Positions 63,901 to 64,000 of a DNA stretch of 64,000 nucleotides are shown here, piece after piece. The DNA comes from Struthidea cinerea (Eukaryota; Chordata; Aves; Passeriformes; Corcoracidae), in NCBI GenBank assembly GCA_013397865.1, contig VZTI01005063.1, forward strand, positions 745,895 to 809,894. The letters run 5' to 3'. The notes under the pieces were generated by a model, which was not told the origin of the DNA, ran no database searches, and saw nothing but the letters and a program-made list of their open reading frames with translations. A program made the translations under genes and the position numbers. Each line of letters opens with the position of its first letter. Position 1 is the first letter of the stretch.

Positions 63901-64000
63901 TATTCTCTAAAGATCTGATTATAGTAATTGTTTGGGGTGCCCAGTGTACTGTTTTACTGTCACAGTATAATCTTGTCACAAACTGCATTCTTAGAAATTT

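Larger units (their letters stand above)
50186..64000. other. Intergenic DNA to the right edge
   Basis: Apart from the candidate exon at 54503-54717 and the hairpin at 57973-57995, I see only chance open frames and simple A/T or G runs, for example G9 near 60886. I looked for exons of TMEM244, the neighbour expected from mammalian gene order, and found none. Confidence 0.5.

Noticed and set aside
1..64000. tRNA, rRNA, snRNA genes and CRISPR-type arrays
   Set aside because: I looked for tRNA B-box sequences, 5S and U6 landmarks and regularly spaced repeats, and found none. The short tandem repeats present have no unique spacers.

Overview
The window is bird nuclear DNA. It is AT-rich and gene-sparse. 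It carries several 3'-end fragments of CR1 LINE retrotransposons (the dominant avian LINE) and one short solo LTR, and there is no bacterial-type gene packing. Nearly all open frames of 60-130 codons are chance frames in intron or intergenic DNA.

The one gene I can identify is ARHGAP18 (Rho GTPase-activating protein 18, also called MacGAP or SENEX), on the minus strand. Four coding exons are present in order: exon 1 (40129-40208) inside a CpG island, exon 2 (10615-10814), exon 3 (8127-8362) and exon 4 (5296-5368). All have GT/AG borders, and the reading phases fit across every junction (2/1, 1/2, 0/0). Together they encode about the first 196 residues. The RhoGAP catalytic domain lies in later exons beyond the left edge, so it is not seen here. 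Intron 1 is about 29.3 kb, intron 2 about 2.25 kb, intron 3 about 2.76 kb, and at least 5.3 kb of intron 4 is present.

Layout from left to right: 1-5295 is intron 4 with a minus-strand CR1. 5296-10814 holds exons 4 to 2 and a 34-N gap. 10815-40128 is intron 1, with one plus-strand CR1, a long A-rich microsatellite and a 26-bp perfect palindrome. About 39.6-40.63 kb is the CpG-island promoter with exon 1 and an 11-N gap just inside intron 1. 40.63-64 kb is DNA upstream of ARHGAP18 with a solo LTR flanked by a 6-bp target duplication, two more CR1 copies, small tandem and inverted repeats, and two exon-like stretches that I could not assign to a known gene.

I see no CRISPR array, no tRNA or rRNA gene, no intact mobile element and no convincing new biological system. 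The most useful leads are a possible unassigned 3'-terminal coding exon at 54503-54717 (minus strand), an exon-like CpG-bearing stretch at 45865-45942 (plus strand), and an assembly gap that touches the exon 1 splice donor region.
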